From Acanthococcus lagerstroemiae (taxonomy: Eukaryota; Arthropoda; Insecta; Hemiptera; Eriococcidae), in the NCBI GenBank assembly GCA_031841125.1, contig CM063114.1:36663574-36727573 (forward strand): a stretch of DNA of 64,000 nt. Reading direction: 5' to 3'. Every line of letters begins with the position of its first letter. Position 1 is the first letter of the stretch. Positions 32,985 to 45,186 of this stretch are shown here, piece after piece. The translations under genes were made by a program, and so were the position numbers. The notes under the pieces are model-generated. The model worked only from the letters and a program-made list of their open reading frames with translations, did no database searches and was not told where the DNA came from.

Positions 32985-33294
32985 CACAGTGAGTTACTGT
33001 TAGTAAAAATACCCGTCTTTGGGCTGACGAACGCGTAGACTCCCCATAAGAAAAACACACGGAGCAAAGATCATTAGTTTATCAACTGAAAATAAGAAAT
33101 TTGTTAGAAACCAGAAGTTTATTAACAAATGTTAAGAACTTTCTAGATTAAAAATATATAACTTTGGTTTCTAACAAATTTCTTATTCTCAGGTGGTAAC
33201 ATAATGATCTTTGCTCCGCGTGTTTTTCTTATGGGAGTCAATACGTTCGTTAGCCCAAAGACGGGTATTTTTGCCGACAGTAACTCACTATGTG
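32985..33294. mobile_element. Long-arm inverted-repeat element, 310 bp
   Basis: The arms are about 125-130 bp each: CACAGTGAGTTACTGTTAG...AAAAATACCCGTCTTTGGGC on the left, complemented by GCCCAAAGACGGGTATTTTT...ACAGTAACTCACTATGTG on the right. They continue through ATAAGAAAAACAC, GGAGCAAAGATCATTA and AATAAGAAATTTGTTAGAAACC. ACGTCA borders both sides (32979-32984, 33295-33300). Because that hexamer is near-palindromic it may be either a duplication or extra arm. Confidence 0.85.
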
Positions 33295-33594
33295 ACGTCA
33301 CATAAATGAAGTCCATTGTCTGAGCTGTCTATGAAGGACTGACAAAAAAAACAACACTATAGATCTATCTCGAAAGCATGACGGGTTTCTTCCACGGCTT
33401 ACAAATGCCCGCATAATCTTTGTTCAAGAATATTTTCTTGAAAAATATTCATGCTTGTTAGCATTACATAAAAATATCTTCATTTGACTTATTTTTCAGA
33501 ATTTCTGAGAATATTATCGAAAAATCTTGTGCACACTCGGCTTTTTCATATTCTATCTGGAAATATTTCCTCTATTTCAAAACTAGCGCCCCAG

Positions 33595-34375
33595 TACATC
33601 AAAACTGCGATATTGACTTTCATATATGCATCTAAAAAAATGTTTCGATTCCACAGACCATAGTCTGATTCCATTGGAATCTTATCTGACTTTCTTCGAA
33701 TATCATATATAATCATAGGTACTACATTTCTCTGATTCCTTGGACTCCTGTCCGCTGCATTATTCCCCGTGCTTGATTGTACAATTCGATATAACAGAAG
33801 CATAGTAATACCAGCAAATGGAGAATGACTTAATTTGACTTTCATTTATGCTCATCTGAGAATATAATGTTCGATTCCACAAAGCATAGTATACCGGGCT
33901 TTTCCCCAGATAAATCAACATTTCTCAGATTTCATGGACTTGGGTCAGCTGCGTGATTCTAAATACTCGACTGCACAGTTCATGTCCCTAAGTGGAGAAA
34001 GATTCAATAAAACGTTCATTTATACCCACTTCAGAATACAATATTTGATTTCACAAAGCATGATCTGATTCTACCGGAATCATACCTGACTATTTCCCTA
34101 ACAATTACAAGCATACCTGGACTTCTTCTTCATAACTACAATCATTCATACTACATTTTCCTGGACTTATGGACTCATTCCAGCTGTATTACTCCCAGCA
34201 CTTGATTACGCATTTTGGTGCAATAGAAGAGCGAATCATTTATACTCAACTTTTCTCGATTTATAAACTCATTTAAACTGTATCACTCCCAGTATTTGAT
34301 TAAATAGTTTGATGAAGTGGAAGAACACTGATGTCATCAAATGGAGAATGACTCGACGTGGAAATACTAATCAAT
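33595..34375 (+). repeat. Diverged tandem repeat, about 175-225 bp, 3-4 units
   Basis: GATTCCACAGACCATAG (33647), GATTCCACAAAGCATAG (33873) and GATTTCACAAAGCATG (34047) mark successive units. Other repeated landmarks are TTTCATTTATG / GTTCATTTATA, CTGATTC(C/T)A(T/C), (T/C)GGACT then CAGCTG then ATTA-TCCC, CTTGATT and AA(A/G)TGGAGAATGACT. The order is preserved but indels vary unit length. Confidence 0.72.
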
Positions 34376-34574
34376 GCCAGCACTCCTTAAAACGGTGACT
34401 GAAGAATTGCTAACCCATTATCCAATAATTTGCATTTAAAAACTTGGAATTACGCTGGTTAAAGGAGTAACTCAAGATTCACCTTTCATTCTGCTCTTCA
34501 TCATTCGTCTGGAATACTGACCCGTTGCTCTATACCACTGATTTCGTGTTTTCCATTTTAGGCCAACTTAGCAC

Positions 34575-34880
34575 ACAGGCTACAAAAATACAAGCTTACA
34601 ACATGCAAAGTTTGTGGCTTAAAACACAAGCAACTGACTAGGATTTCTTCCTCGAGTTCTTTTCGTCTACTAATTGTACCTGCTTAGCATACATGTAAAC
34701 CTTGTGGTTGGTCAGAAACAGGGAATTTTAGAGGTATCTAAACTTTCCGCTTCACAGATACAAGCTACAACAGGGAAAGTTGGTGGCTTACAACACATGC
34801 AACTGATTTTGGCATTTCTTCCTCAAAAGTAAACCTTGCGGTAGGTCACGAAAAGATAATTTTGGGAAAAGCTAAACAGA
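34575..34880 (+). repeat. Diverged direct duplication, about 135-170 bp
   Basis: ATACAAGCTTACAACATGCAAAG then TTTGTGGCTTA is followed by CAACTGA and TTTCTTCCTC. This is repeated as ATACAAGCTACAACAGGGAAAG then TTGGTGGCTTA, CAACTGA and TTTCTTCCTC. GTAAACCTTGTGGTTGGTCA and GTAAACCTTGCGGTAGGTCA close each unit. Confidence 0.75.
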
Positions 34881-37800
34881 GTTTATACAGGAAATGCTGC
34901 CAGAGTAAGCGTTATTTTCACTGCAAATCACAAGGCGCACGTTAAGCTGTGTAGAAAAAGTCTAAAATTACAAACAAGAAGACTGAGATGTTATCTGCGT
35001 GAAATATGTCAATGAAGTAGGTTCGAAAACAAGCCACACACATTGTATTTCCGGGTATTATATTTTGAACTTATGACACAAAAGACTCTTCACATCGTGG
35101 GCAAAGCTGAAAAATAATTTAAGCACATTCCCTTCAGAAATCTTCACAAACACTAATGTTCAGGCAATTCCAGTCACACAACTCTCAGCCACATACTTGT
35201 ACATTTTTTGAACATATTTCAGGTTTCACAATAAATTTGAGCCTCAACTTTGTCTACGACGCGTTTGCACGAATTCAGAAACAGAAATGGTCGGGTAACA
35301 TTTTCCTGCCATAACAAACATAAATACAAGGAATGCTAACACACGTAGTCAGCTGTTGTTCAAGTTACTTATACAAGGAAGTAACAAAACAGGCTAAATG
35401 ACATTTTGTGTGTGTGTGGGGGGGGGGGGGTATTTAAGGGCGAAACGCTGGCTCCCACAGGAACTACAACAAATGTTGAATAAAAGAAATGACAGCGAAA
35501 TTTGACGGCAGTCAAGCGCCAAGTTGGGGTTTCAAAGCCTCAAATCATGATCCAAATAATTTGTAGCTTTCATTTCTGCTGTTCTGTGCACACTGATTTT
35601 ACTAGTGCTGGATATCTACCTAAATTTTCGCGACAAAATTCAGATCCAAGTATACATCAGAACAAAAAGCTAGGGCTTGGTAACTGCAATCTCAGATCTT
35701 GACTGACTTTAAAGTAATTGAATCAACCGGTCGCAAAATGAAGAAAAATGTAACACTGGAAGTTACCAGCCTGAGTTCATTTTTAGGAAGTTTCATTTCT
35801 CGGATAGGTTGAAAACGACCGCTGTCACACTTCAGTCATTTTTGAGAGTAAGACCTTATTGGTGCAACATTACTTGGAGTAGTCGCACTCTGACGGATGA
35901 AATTCAGAGTCTATAGCTGACTACCTCAAAAATCATTATTCAAATCACTACCATCTACCAATGCGATCAACACGAGGCTTGCTCCAGATAGCAGGATACA
36001 TCGAGAATACCATAATTTTGATAGAGAAAGCGAGCTTCAGCCAATATGAGTTTTTCCCCCCTGAAAACTCTACAAAACTTGAGCTTGTACTTTTCCAACT
36101 GTTCTACCAGAAGACGAACATGAACCAATGTCAGAAGAATCGCACTATGAATCACAGACGTTAAGAAAACAATAATGTTCCGATACAGTTTTGCTAGTCA
36201 TAATGGTATACGTGGCTGTCTTACTAACTTTTTTCTACTTACAATACCAATAAGCAAAAACTGTTCTAAAACATTCCTACCGGTTCATTCGAAGTGTGCA
36301 CACAAGTTTTTCTGTCATAAAACTCGACTACCATCGAGGTTTCACTGCACTATCGAACACCACACTTTGGAAATCTCTCTTCTATGATAAATGACTGTTC
36401 AATGAACGAAAGACCATAACAGAGTGAATGATTGAAAACGTAACCACGGAACACCATAAAACATTGAGCATGTAGTACTTTTTTTTTCTCTTTTTTCTCC
36501 TTTTTTTTTTTGCTTATAACAACTCAACTCGAAGCATTCGAAATCAAATTACGGAGAAGCACTCTGGATACTGAACGGCAATTTAGGATGAAGGGAAACA
36601 GCGCATCTGTCTCGATATGTATGTTTCGATCGCTTATTAGAATAAATGCGAACAGCTGTACCGCGAATACAATTCACCATTCCCATTTTTTGCCCAACTT
36701 AATGAGTACGAACACTGTAGTACACCTTGATGGAGACGACTCTGACTCAGGTAGCTCGCACTCTACTACCACCATCCAGCTATATTTCCTCATTGAAATT
36801 TTCGTGTTCGCAAAGCGTTCGAATAAATTTACATAGTAAATATAGATATTTTTGCATCATGGTTACATTCCAAATACGCAGATTTTTACGTGATCTCAGA
36901 ACTGCCAAACTAACTCATACACAAAGTACATGCGAACATTGAGTATTATGTAACTGCGAATCCATTCTTTGCAGCTGAAAAAATAAATCGACTGAGTACC
37001 CGTTTCCAAGAAGCTCCTATTACAGGATTTCCAAAAAACGATGGGACCTTCTTAATCGACACTCAATTACACTGAACTCTACTAACATGCTCCAAACTGT
37101 TTATTTTCTGACCCTTATCTGATAAGGGTGGAAATCAACGCACTCTTATCAGTTTTCTACATTCTACAGTGCTTGAATAATGTGCTGGCGGAACCTGGCT
37201 GGTGAGAGAACAGGAGTTGAATTCGTACTGCAGACTTAAAGCTAACCGCAATATTACCAAGGAACCACAACACCAAAATGAATATCCATAGAGATTGCTA
37301 ATACAAATCACTGAACCAACTTCAGATACTTATTCCAGAGAATGCCACCCGAATTGAAAAAAATAATAATGTACTGATTTATGGTTAATGGATACCAATT
37401 CTTCCAGACTGGGCACCAGAAAATTTGCATTTCAGCACGTCAACAATCCGACAATCCGAACACATTCATCAAGTTAACAAATTTCATACATTCAAATTCG
37501 AAAACGACTAAAAATAAAACTCGAAATTGCGGTCGAAAATTAAATACATATATGCAAAATGATACGTACATGAGCATCCGCCGAAGACAGGAAAAAAACA
37601 AAATTAAAAATTAAAAAACGAATTATTACTCGAAGAATATAGAGGTACTCTCTTGAAATGAAAACTTCACAACGAGAAAATTAAAACGTAGAAAATTTAC
37701 CTGTTCGAGAAATTAAGCCGATCTACCCCGACACCAAGAATTAAGTACGGCCGAAACTAAACTGAACTGAAAAAGCGAAAAGCAGCTAACTTCACTTCCA

Positions 37801-38541
37801 TTCTACGGAAAAGAAAACGGCCTTCACCTTGTAAGGTCATCAACTTAGTTGAAACCGGTGTTCGAATTATCGGGTAGAGATTTTTCTTCAAAGAAATTTC
37901 GAATCGATTTTCCTGGTTGCGTTGGAGGCGGCTCAGTCAATTTCTAGGCTTTCCTTTGGAGAGTTACAACGAATAGATAATTTCGTTTCCTCAAACAACA
38001 GAAAATTTACATTCATCCAAATTAAACTGGAGTGTAGCAGGTTGTGCAATAGTAATTTTCGACTACAGTTCACGCCAGAACAAGATCTCATATTTGATAC
38101 GATTTATAAAATTCCCATTAACCAGAGAAAAACAAGACAATTTCTGGAAAATTTTCTGAACACACGCTGGGAAAATTAAATACTCTTGATAATAACACTA
38201 CACAACAATTTGAGATTTTTTAAAAAACAATGATACGAAAATATATAATTCTATATTTATTTTTAATGAGGAATTTAATGCCGATGTTAATTTTTTGATT
38301 TTCGTTCATTTCCCCCCTATATCCTTCTTAAATGCGTATTTTAATATCATCAAGATTACGTCACTGATCAAACTATGCGCCTATTCAGTATTGTTATCAG
38401 TATCAATGTAGCTATTCCTGGTGACAAATACCTAAAACGAGAAAAATTTGATAAAATTTTAATTCTGAATATGAAAAACGAGAGGTTCTTGAGAAAAATA
38501 TGGTCAACACCATCGTATTCAGCATTCAAAATACAGCTAAA
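34881..38541. other. Unassigned non-coding DNA, 3.7 kb
   Basis: A (TG)n-G run lies at 35406-35430, a T-rich tract at 36479-36511 and an A-rich tract near 37590-37620. The minus- and plus-strand frames at 35961-36164, 36510-36836 and 37922-38179 show no motif that I recognise. The last is open for about 110 codons from 37850 but has no clear acceptor. Confidence 0.3.
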
Positions 38542-39072
38542 ATATGAGGAGCGATATTCCAAAACGGCCTCTGTCCATTTTCTTGAAAAATCGTTTTATA
38601 GCGCCATCTGGTGAGGAATCTAGTAATACATATTCTGGCCCGAACAAAATCACGATATCGCGAATTTAACGCGTGTAAGAAGCCAAAATAGACTCGCAAA
38701 GAGAAGAAAAAAGTTGTTCCAAAACGGCCTCTGTCCACATATTTTTACCACAATAGAGGAGTCGACATTATCTTGAGAATTTTATGAATTAGAGAATCTA
38801 CTGAAAGACACAGTATGTCTAATTTTGTGCCAAACCAAAACTAATAATTCAAAAATGTTGTTCCAAAACGGCCTCTACCCAGGAGATCCCCACTTCGCGA
38901 CTGTTATGCGCATTCAATATTTCAACGAGATAAATTCCTGTAAGTGTTCTGCAAGGCAACCCGACTATCAACCGTGACATATAGGCGTAATATAGGGATA
39001 CACCAAGGTTTTTCTTCCCCGTGAAAAAATATAAAACTGGACAGAGGCCGTTTTGGAAAATTGCTCCTCATA
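38542..39072. mobile_element. Inverted-repeat element with internal copies of its end motif, 531 bp
   Basis: The left end is ATATGAGGAGCGATATTCCAA then AACGGCCTCTGTCC; the right end is its complement, GGACAGAGGCCGTTTTGGAA then AATTGCTCCTCATAT. The core TTCCAAAACGGCCTCT occurs four times: at the left end, twice inside (about 38716 and 38860, same orientation as left) and inverted at the right end. A fifth copy is at 152-183. No coding capacity. Confidence 0.85.
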
Positions 39073-39354
39073 TAATCTCACTCCACTGTTTTTATGCTGT
39101 TGTGTAGTGTAATGGGACTAACTTGTTAATAAATCGAAGCGCGAATACGGTCAAGTGAGACAAAATGAGAAATGTTTTGCTCTTTTTCTCCTGCCTGCCA
39201 TTAAATCATCAAATTTCAATGAAAAGGGTCTCAAATGGAATTGAATTCCTTTTTTACTCTGAGAAAGATTCACGAGAGGGAGACAACGAGAAACCTAGTG
39301 ATGATTATTCTAAAAAAAGGTTCAACTATTAGATAAAACGCTCCACCTGTAAGG

Positions 39355-40731
39355 GTAAGGGTACCAAATATCGCCCATTTTTTTTCAAACCCCCAAAAAT
39401 CACTCATAAAGTTGAAATAAACCGAAACTTTTACACCGAGGAGGTAGAGGAAACCCTTAGGTACAATCTCCTCAATTTATCAAGCTTTTTCTCAAAAGAT
39501 CCAAAATCGAAGTACGCCCACTAACAACTTGTACTGATAATCGCAACTTTGAAGTCGTGCCGAAGCCACAGATTTGAAAATACAGCTTTCCCGTTTGCGC
39601 CATTCCATTCCTTGGAGTTCTCTTAGATAGGTTAATTATTTTTCAAATTTTTTCCTCCATAAGGGAGTGCAGGGGAGTTGCAAGAAATGAAACTGCACAC
39701 CAGATTAAAAAAAACAAAACAAAAAAAACTTAATTCATAGAAATATTCCCGCTGGGGGAAGGAGGGAGTCTTTAATAGATAAAAAATATGAATTATTATT
39801 ATTATTATTATTATTTATTTTAATTATATTAATTTTAATTTTAAGATTTAATTAATTAAATTTAATAATATGATGAGATTTATTAGGATTAATTTCATTT
39901 ATATTAGTAATTTATTATAATTCAAATTTTGTTTTAATTTATAGAATATTAGTTATATTTATAAATCGGTTAGGGGATTTAATAATAACCCACGGAATAC
40001 AATTCTGAGAACATTTTCTCGCAAAAATGAAAAGGGGCGCCAACGGGGAGGGAGTGGTAATTTTTCAAAATTATTGAGCGAGGTCTCGAAATCTATTTTT
40101 TTTTTACTCCTCGAGTTCATTTCCCCGGTCGTTTCCGTGAGGGGGGGGGGATTTGAGAATTCCCAAGTGAGGTACCTAAATGCATGTTTTTCCCGACACG
40201 TTTGACATAATCTTTCAAAGTAGACTTCGGTGCACGGTATGTATTAGATGGTTTCAAAAGACCCATTTCTTTCTTCACACTTTCTACTGCATAATCCATG
40301 CACTGTTTGGTCCAAGTCCGACGGTTTTCCACAGTCTAACGTGATTTTGAAGGGGGCGATATTGGGGTACTTTCAATGTTCTCAGAGAAATTTCAAAAAT
40401 GCGACTTCTTATGAAAATTGCGAGAAAAACTTACCTGAACCCGATAGTATGAAGTGTTCTGAACCAATAAATGCACTCATTAAATTTTTCCCCGGCGTAA
40501 TTTAAAAATAATCATTCGTTTGTAGCAGATTTGCAAAATTTTCTGACTTCACATAACAGATTTTGTTCAATAAAATTTCTATACGTGGATTTGGGAACGC
40601 GACTTTTTCTACAGCATGAAAGGACCACAAAATACACATAGTACCATAATCACCCGCCAGATCGTGTCATAAACAAACGATATATTGAGGTGGGCGATAT
40701 TACGGAACTGGGCGATATTTGGTACCTTTAC
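39355..40731. mobile_element. Inverted-repeat element, 1,377 bp, containing a nad5 fragment
   Basis: The left end GTAAGGGTACCAAATATCGCCC is matched at the right by GGGCGATATTTGGTACCTTTAC. Extra GGCGATAT copies near the right end (GGGGGCGATATTGGGGTACTT at about 40353 and GGGCGATATTACGG at about 40692) look like subterminal binding motifs. No transposase frame. The mitochondrial fragment at 39795-39990 lies inside. Confidence 0.75.
39795..39990 (+). pseudogene. nad5: Nuclear copy of mitochondrial nad5 (NADH dehydrogenase subunit 5), fragment
   Basis: From 39841 to 39989 the plus strand reads in one frame under the invertebrate mitochondrial code. It gives MMWWDLLGLISF (39865 on), then a hydrophobic stretch with VIYYNS, and SMLVMFMNRLGDLMM to the end. 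WWDLLGLISF and MNRLGDL correspond to conserved parts of NADH dehydrogenase subunit 5, a proton-pumping membrane subunit of complex I. TGA is needed for both tryptophans (39871-39876), ATA for methionine and AGA for serine, which marks mitochondrial origin. TAA at 39853-39855 breaks the frame, and the fragment covers only about 60 codons of a protein near 550 residues. It is much more AT-rich than its surroundings. The (ATT)n tract at 39793-39815 may be an expanded part of the insert. Non-functional in the nucleus. Confidence 0.85.
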
Positions 40732-42552
40732 TGAAATCTTAAAAATTCCGATGGCGTTACGTCCAAACTAGGTTACTAAAAACTAAAACTTTCATTTTCA
40801 AAAAGTTACTCTCAATTTCCAGAAACGTTTACTTCCTCTGCTCGCGAACAGCCTATTTGACCCTTTTATCGGCTACCACTTTATCATTTTCCTTTCAAGA
40901 TAGTCCCACGAACATCATTCACTGACAAGCGAAGAAAAAAGTCTTCTCAACGAAACCGACAAGTAATTGGAATTTTTTGACCTGATCAACAAGATCACAC
41001 GAGAAGGAATGTCAACATTCTCAGCTATTGAGAGCTTGTTCTGTGATTTTCCCCTTTCATGATGGCAAGGGGAGAAAAGAGAAGGAGACCTAGTGATGTT
41101 TCCAGAGGGAGGAATAGAGCTTTTGCTATGGAATTCCAGAAACTTATTCTGAAATATGGGAATATGCCTTGATTTTTCTAAAACATGAAGAATTAGAAGA
41201 GAAAATGGGTTCCTCCGGTAGCTTTAGGGAATCTCAGGGGCTCCTCTCGCAGAGTGGCGAGTATTTACTAACCAAGACTAAAAGCCAAAACCCGCAGCTC
41301 TTAACCAGAACTTCCACTGCGCCATAAATGAAAAGGAGTATATTGATTTACAGTTTTACACATCCAAGTAAGTCAAACAGACAGAGAGCGAGGCAGCCAA
41401 CACCAAGCAAGGGACCACATGGGAGAAAGGAATGAATGATCTTTCATATGTGGTGTTGTCCAATGCATCATTCGAATAAAGCGCTGAAAGTTCACAAAGA
41501 TGTTCAAGAGCTTTTCATTTTGTGAGCAAGAGAGCTAAAGGCTCTTTTCCCCCAAAAAGCTAAGTAGTAAAATCACAGAGTCAAGTTTCAGAGCTCAAGT
41601 TGCGAGAATTCGAACAGTTAACGAGAAGTTAGGCTCCAGAAAAGTTGTTCCGTTTCTGCGCGAAAAAAATTGGCAATCGGTAAATCGAATACACTCGAGT
41701 AATAGAAGTAACTGATTAATTAAAAATAATCAATTAATCAAAAACAATTGATTAAGCGACTTCATCCCAATTTATTTGGGAAAATCAGATTTTTCAAATC
41801 GCGTTATGGCGGTAGTTTTTGTTTTACGATCTTCATAGTTAACCTAAAAGCTCCGCCCTAAAAGAGCAAATAGCCAGCCAGGAGTACGGGGCTCATGGGG
41901 GTGGCGAGGGGCTGACTAGTATCAAAATAAATCAACAAATTCTTCCGTTTAATTTTCAATTGTTTCTTTCCTTCCTTTGCGGGTGAGGTAGGAGTAGAAG
42001 CTTTCTGTGAATTTTAAGCCAGCGAGTATACCCACTAGAGAGGCCCAAAAATTAAGAAATCCAGATTTTAAAATGCAATAAGGTGGAAAAATGGGTACTA
42101 TAATATCTAGTCAGAAGACTCACATTCATCTTATTTCTTACATCAAATCTTATACCTTCTTAATTATTCAAAAATATATCAATTTTAAAACGTCTCGAGC
42201 TTCATTTCGAAAATGTAATAAGGGGGAAAATGAAAATGTTGTATCGAGTAATAACAACCATATTTTACTAAAACGTTTACATCGTTTTGAACTTTTACCG
42301 GACATTTAAGTTCCCCGAAACTGTGGCACTCTAGAAAGAAAATTCAGGGCTGCCCCTCAGGAAAAAGTTCTAGCTACGCCCATGTACGTCTGTAAATGAA
42401 ATATTCCCTTTGATCAGGGTTTCAAGGCGAACAAAATGAAACAAAATGTATACCTATCATCCCCTCCCAATGGCGCTTTCAAATCAAAACTTCAGATATT
42501 AGAGAAATAAAGTATTTTTGGAAAAATTTAGGTTCCGGCAGAGAGCTCAAAA
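40732..42552. other. Unassigned non-coding DNA
   Basis: An AT-rich dyad around AATCAATTAATC lies near 41720-41755. CAGGGCTGCCCCTCAG (42346) and TAGCTACGCCCATG (to 42384) look like two hAT-type ends set almost back to back, perhaps a deletion derivative. A G run lies inside the preceding element at 40141-40150. No exon supported. Confidence 0.3.
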
Positions 42553-43004
42553 GTCGCGGTATAGCCAATGGGTAACGTGCCCGCTTCCCAGTCCTTGCGT
42601 CTCGAGTTCGAGTCCCACCAACACCGGAGAGCTAGTGGTATTCGAATGCCCCACTAACATACTAGCGAACACAGCGACCACAGTATCAATCGAGATGGAA
42701 ACATAGCGCGTCCAATAACCCCGCCAGTTCACCCGAACAAGGCGTGATAATTACAGGGCGTGTTACCACCAGATCAGAAAGATTGGTACTGTGCGTGTGC
42801 ATGTCGTGGACAGCGTACTCAACATCGTGGAACGCGTGACTAGTAAGCGAACTGCGGCTGCACACTCTGCGGCACAGAGAAGGAAAACTTAACGCAACAA
42901 AACCGTGGGGAAAGCAACGGCAAACTACCCTGACTAATCTGCCCTAGAGAGTCGCGCGTCAGAAACCGCGACTGCCAACATCCGGCACCGGATATGGCGC
43001 CTGA
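42553..43004 (+). mobile_element. tRNA-derived SINE, copy 2
   Basis: Same family and strand as 1835-2270. Pol III boxes: A box TAGCCAATGGG at 42562-42572 and B box GAGTTCGAGTCCC at 42604-42616. The body matches copy 1 through AACACAGCGAC, GTATCAATCGAGATGGAAA, CCGCCAGTTCA, CAGGGCGTGTTACC, CTGCGGCTGCACACTCTG, GCAACGGCAAACTACCCTGA and CAGAAACCGCGA. It holds about 20 bp (AACAAAACCGTGGGGAAAG) missing from copy 1. Ends near CCTGA without poly(A). Confidence 0.85.
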
Positions 43005-44037
43005 AGATGAAGAGAGTATTCAAGATTTTCATAATACAAAATTCAATAAAATACGGACGTTTTACTGAATATAGTGCTCGTCTTTTCCCCTACTGCGTTT
43101 TTGGCGGTAAAATCCTTAAATTCAGCATCTATAAAAACGACCTACCTAAATATACACCCAATTAAAAAAAAAATTGTTTAGGAGCTATAAGCTCCTAAAA
43201 TACTACAAGCAGAGCTCGAGGGCTCAACTCTAAAAATTCAATGTGACAGTTTACCCAGCTCGCTTAGTCCATGACCAGACAGTCTGGGCAAAAAATTAAT
43301 CATAATTTCGCATTGCTTACAGCGATGGTGATTACTCAGGTTTTAAAACTGTAACTTACTTCCACATGAATCTGGGTAACGCACGATCAACTATACTGAA
43401 TCAAAAGATCCATATAGAAAATTAATATGCTTCACAATGCTTACCTGTAACAAATAAATAAAACACCAGAGATTAGAATCAGCAAATTGTTCCAATTAAG
43501 AAATAATCAAAATATTCGAATCAAATTTGATGACTGGTAAATTGCTTTAGAATCGATTGCGAAGTTCTGAGTCATTCATTAGGTCATTTCTTTCGAGACA
43601 AGAAGGCTAAAACTATTGTCTTTTCGAAACCGTCGAAGGTAAGACTGTAGTTTCACACACTCTGTTTTTACACAGTTTTCGTGTTCAGTTTGAAAGGGAT
43701 CGTGACCTACAGACTTACAACCGCATTTCTAGCACACATTCATTGAAAAAGATCGCGGTAGTACAGGTCTGAGAATTCACAAAAGAGGACAATATATTGA
43801 CACATCCACCTCAAGGTCGGGTTAATTACTATTTTTGTAAAGCCGACATCGAGTATCACTTTTTTAAGAAGCTACGACGGAAACTAATAATTAATATATT
43901 TCATCGCTTTCGTTTAATTTGAACAAATTACCTGCATTAATCCCCTCTCTCAAAAAATCAGCTCTCACAGTTCCAGTTTTAGCCACACCGTAGACACCCC
44001 TTTGTTACTCTGGGCTCGAGCTTTGTCACTCCATGTC
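43005..44037. other. Unassigned non-coding DNA
   Basis: No exon or repeat boundary recognised. Confidence 0.3.
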
Positions 44038-44312
44038 CAGGGACGTACCGACGAGGGGGGACTTCCCCTCCCCCGTAGACATTTTTTACTCAGCAGTTGG
44101 GATAATCCAACAAGTTGAACGGTGTTTTCATTTTCATTTTCATTTTTTTTTTTGCATTGATACTTGGGAATTTTGAGTTGAGTCAGTCGGAAAAATCCAA
44201 TAGGTCAAGTTTTTTTTTTTTTTTGCTTTGATACTCGGGAATTCTGAGTTGAGTCCTTTCACGATTCCCCCCCCCCCTCCCTCCCAAGAAAAACTCTTCG
44301 TTACGTCCCCTG
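44038..44312. mobile_element. MITE family C (CAGGGACGTACCGA ends), copy 1, 275 bp
   Basis: The left end is CAGGGACGTACCGACGAGGGG and the right end TTACGTCCCCTG. Inside, TTTTTTACTCAGCAGTTGGGA and AATCCAACAAGTTGAAC match the complement of the copy at 45790-45993. A segment GCATTGATACTTGGGAATTTTG then AGTTGAGTC is repeated within as GCTTTGATACTCGGGAATTCTG then AGTTGAGTC. A T-run and a C run (44267-44277) adjoin. No target duplication found for this copy. Confidence 0.75.
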
Positions 44313-45068
44313 CAGGTAACTTCTTGATTAGTCCATATATCGGCAAGGTTTCATTAATACGAGCCAAGGGGTACATCAAGTTATGCCCCCTCCTGTTTGT
44401 TACTTCATCTAGACCAAAATTCACTCAAATGGAGGCACACGAATATCACAGAACTAAATGAAGAACGCATTCGAAGGCTGTTTCTCATTCACAGCCTACA
44501 CAATTTTTTTCAACATCGACTTGAAACAAATTGTAAACATTTGGACTGGCGTTCTTAGTTTTTAACCCTTCGTAGCATCCAGAATTTAATATTTTCATAC
44601 ATTTGACTGAATAACAGCGTGCTGCCCTTGATTACCTTCACGCAATGACGTCAGAAAACCGAGAAAAAAACCTAAGTTAGAGCGTTGATACCCTCGAGTC
44701 ATCGTATTTCCAAATTAAAAATACCCGTCGAAAGAGCCGTTTAAAAAAAAAATATTCGATACGTAGGAAAATCTTGAGACTGCACGACGCCTTAATTGAA
44801 TTAACATACACAGAATAGATACCAGGTCTGTTTTTTTCAATATTAGTTTTATATCGAGAACGTGCGCCGTACAACGAAACAAATAGGCAGGTACTGACTT
44901 TTTAAACGAATGCAATTGCCATTGCGATATCGCATAGAGAACCTTCAGTTTTATTCTAAAACGATGGACATTAGTCGATCTGGAAGTTTTCAAAATTTCC
45001 TTCTGGAAAAACAAACAATCAACCTATAGAAAAGTTGCTTTGAAGTAAGCACTCATATGTCGCCATAG

Positions 45069-45186
45069 GGACTAGTAGGATAGGGGGCTTGGGGTTTATC
45101 CCCCTAAATCCACAAAAAGCCTCTGAGATTGGAAAATTATACGAAAGAATTTTTCAGCATTATTTCAGTACTAGTCCCCCCCCCCC
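45069..45186. repeat. Possible small inverted-repeat unit with C run
   Basis: GGGACTAGTAGGATAGGGGG on the left and AGTACTAGTCCCCCC on the right are inverted around ACTAGT, with a C run at 45177-45186. It could be a minimal MITE, but the core is itself palindromic, so the case is weak. Confidence 0.35.

Noticed and set aside
37850..38179. About 110-codon plus-strand frame with ordinary amino-acid composition
   Set aside because: No recognisable domain and no convincing acceptor; kept only as a weak possibility.
42346..42384. Back-to-back CAGGGCTGCC and GCTACGCCCATG as a 39-bp MITE
   Set aside because: Too short to be an element by itself and no flanking duplication; at most a deletion remnant.
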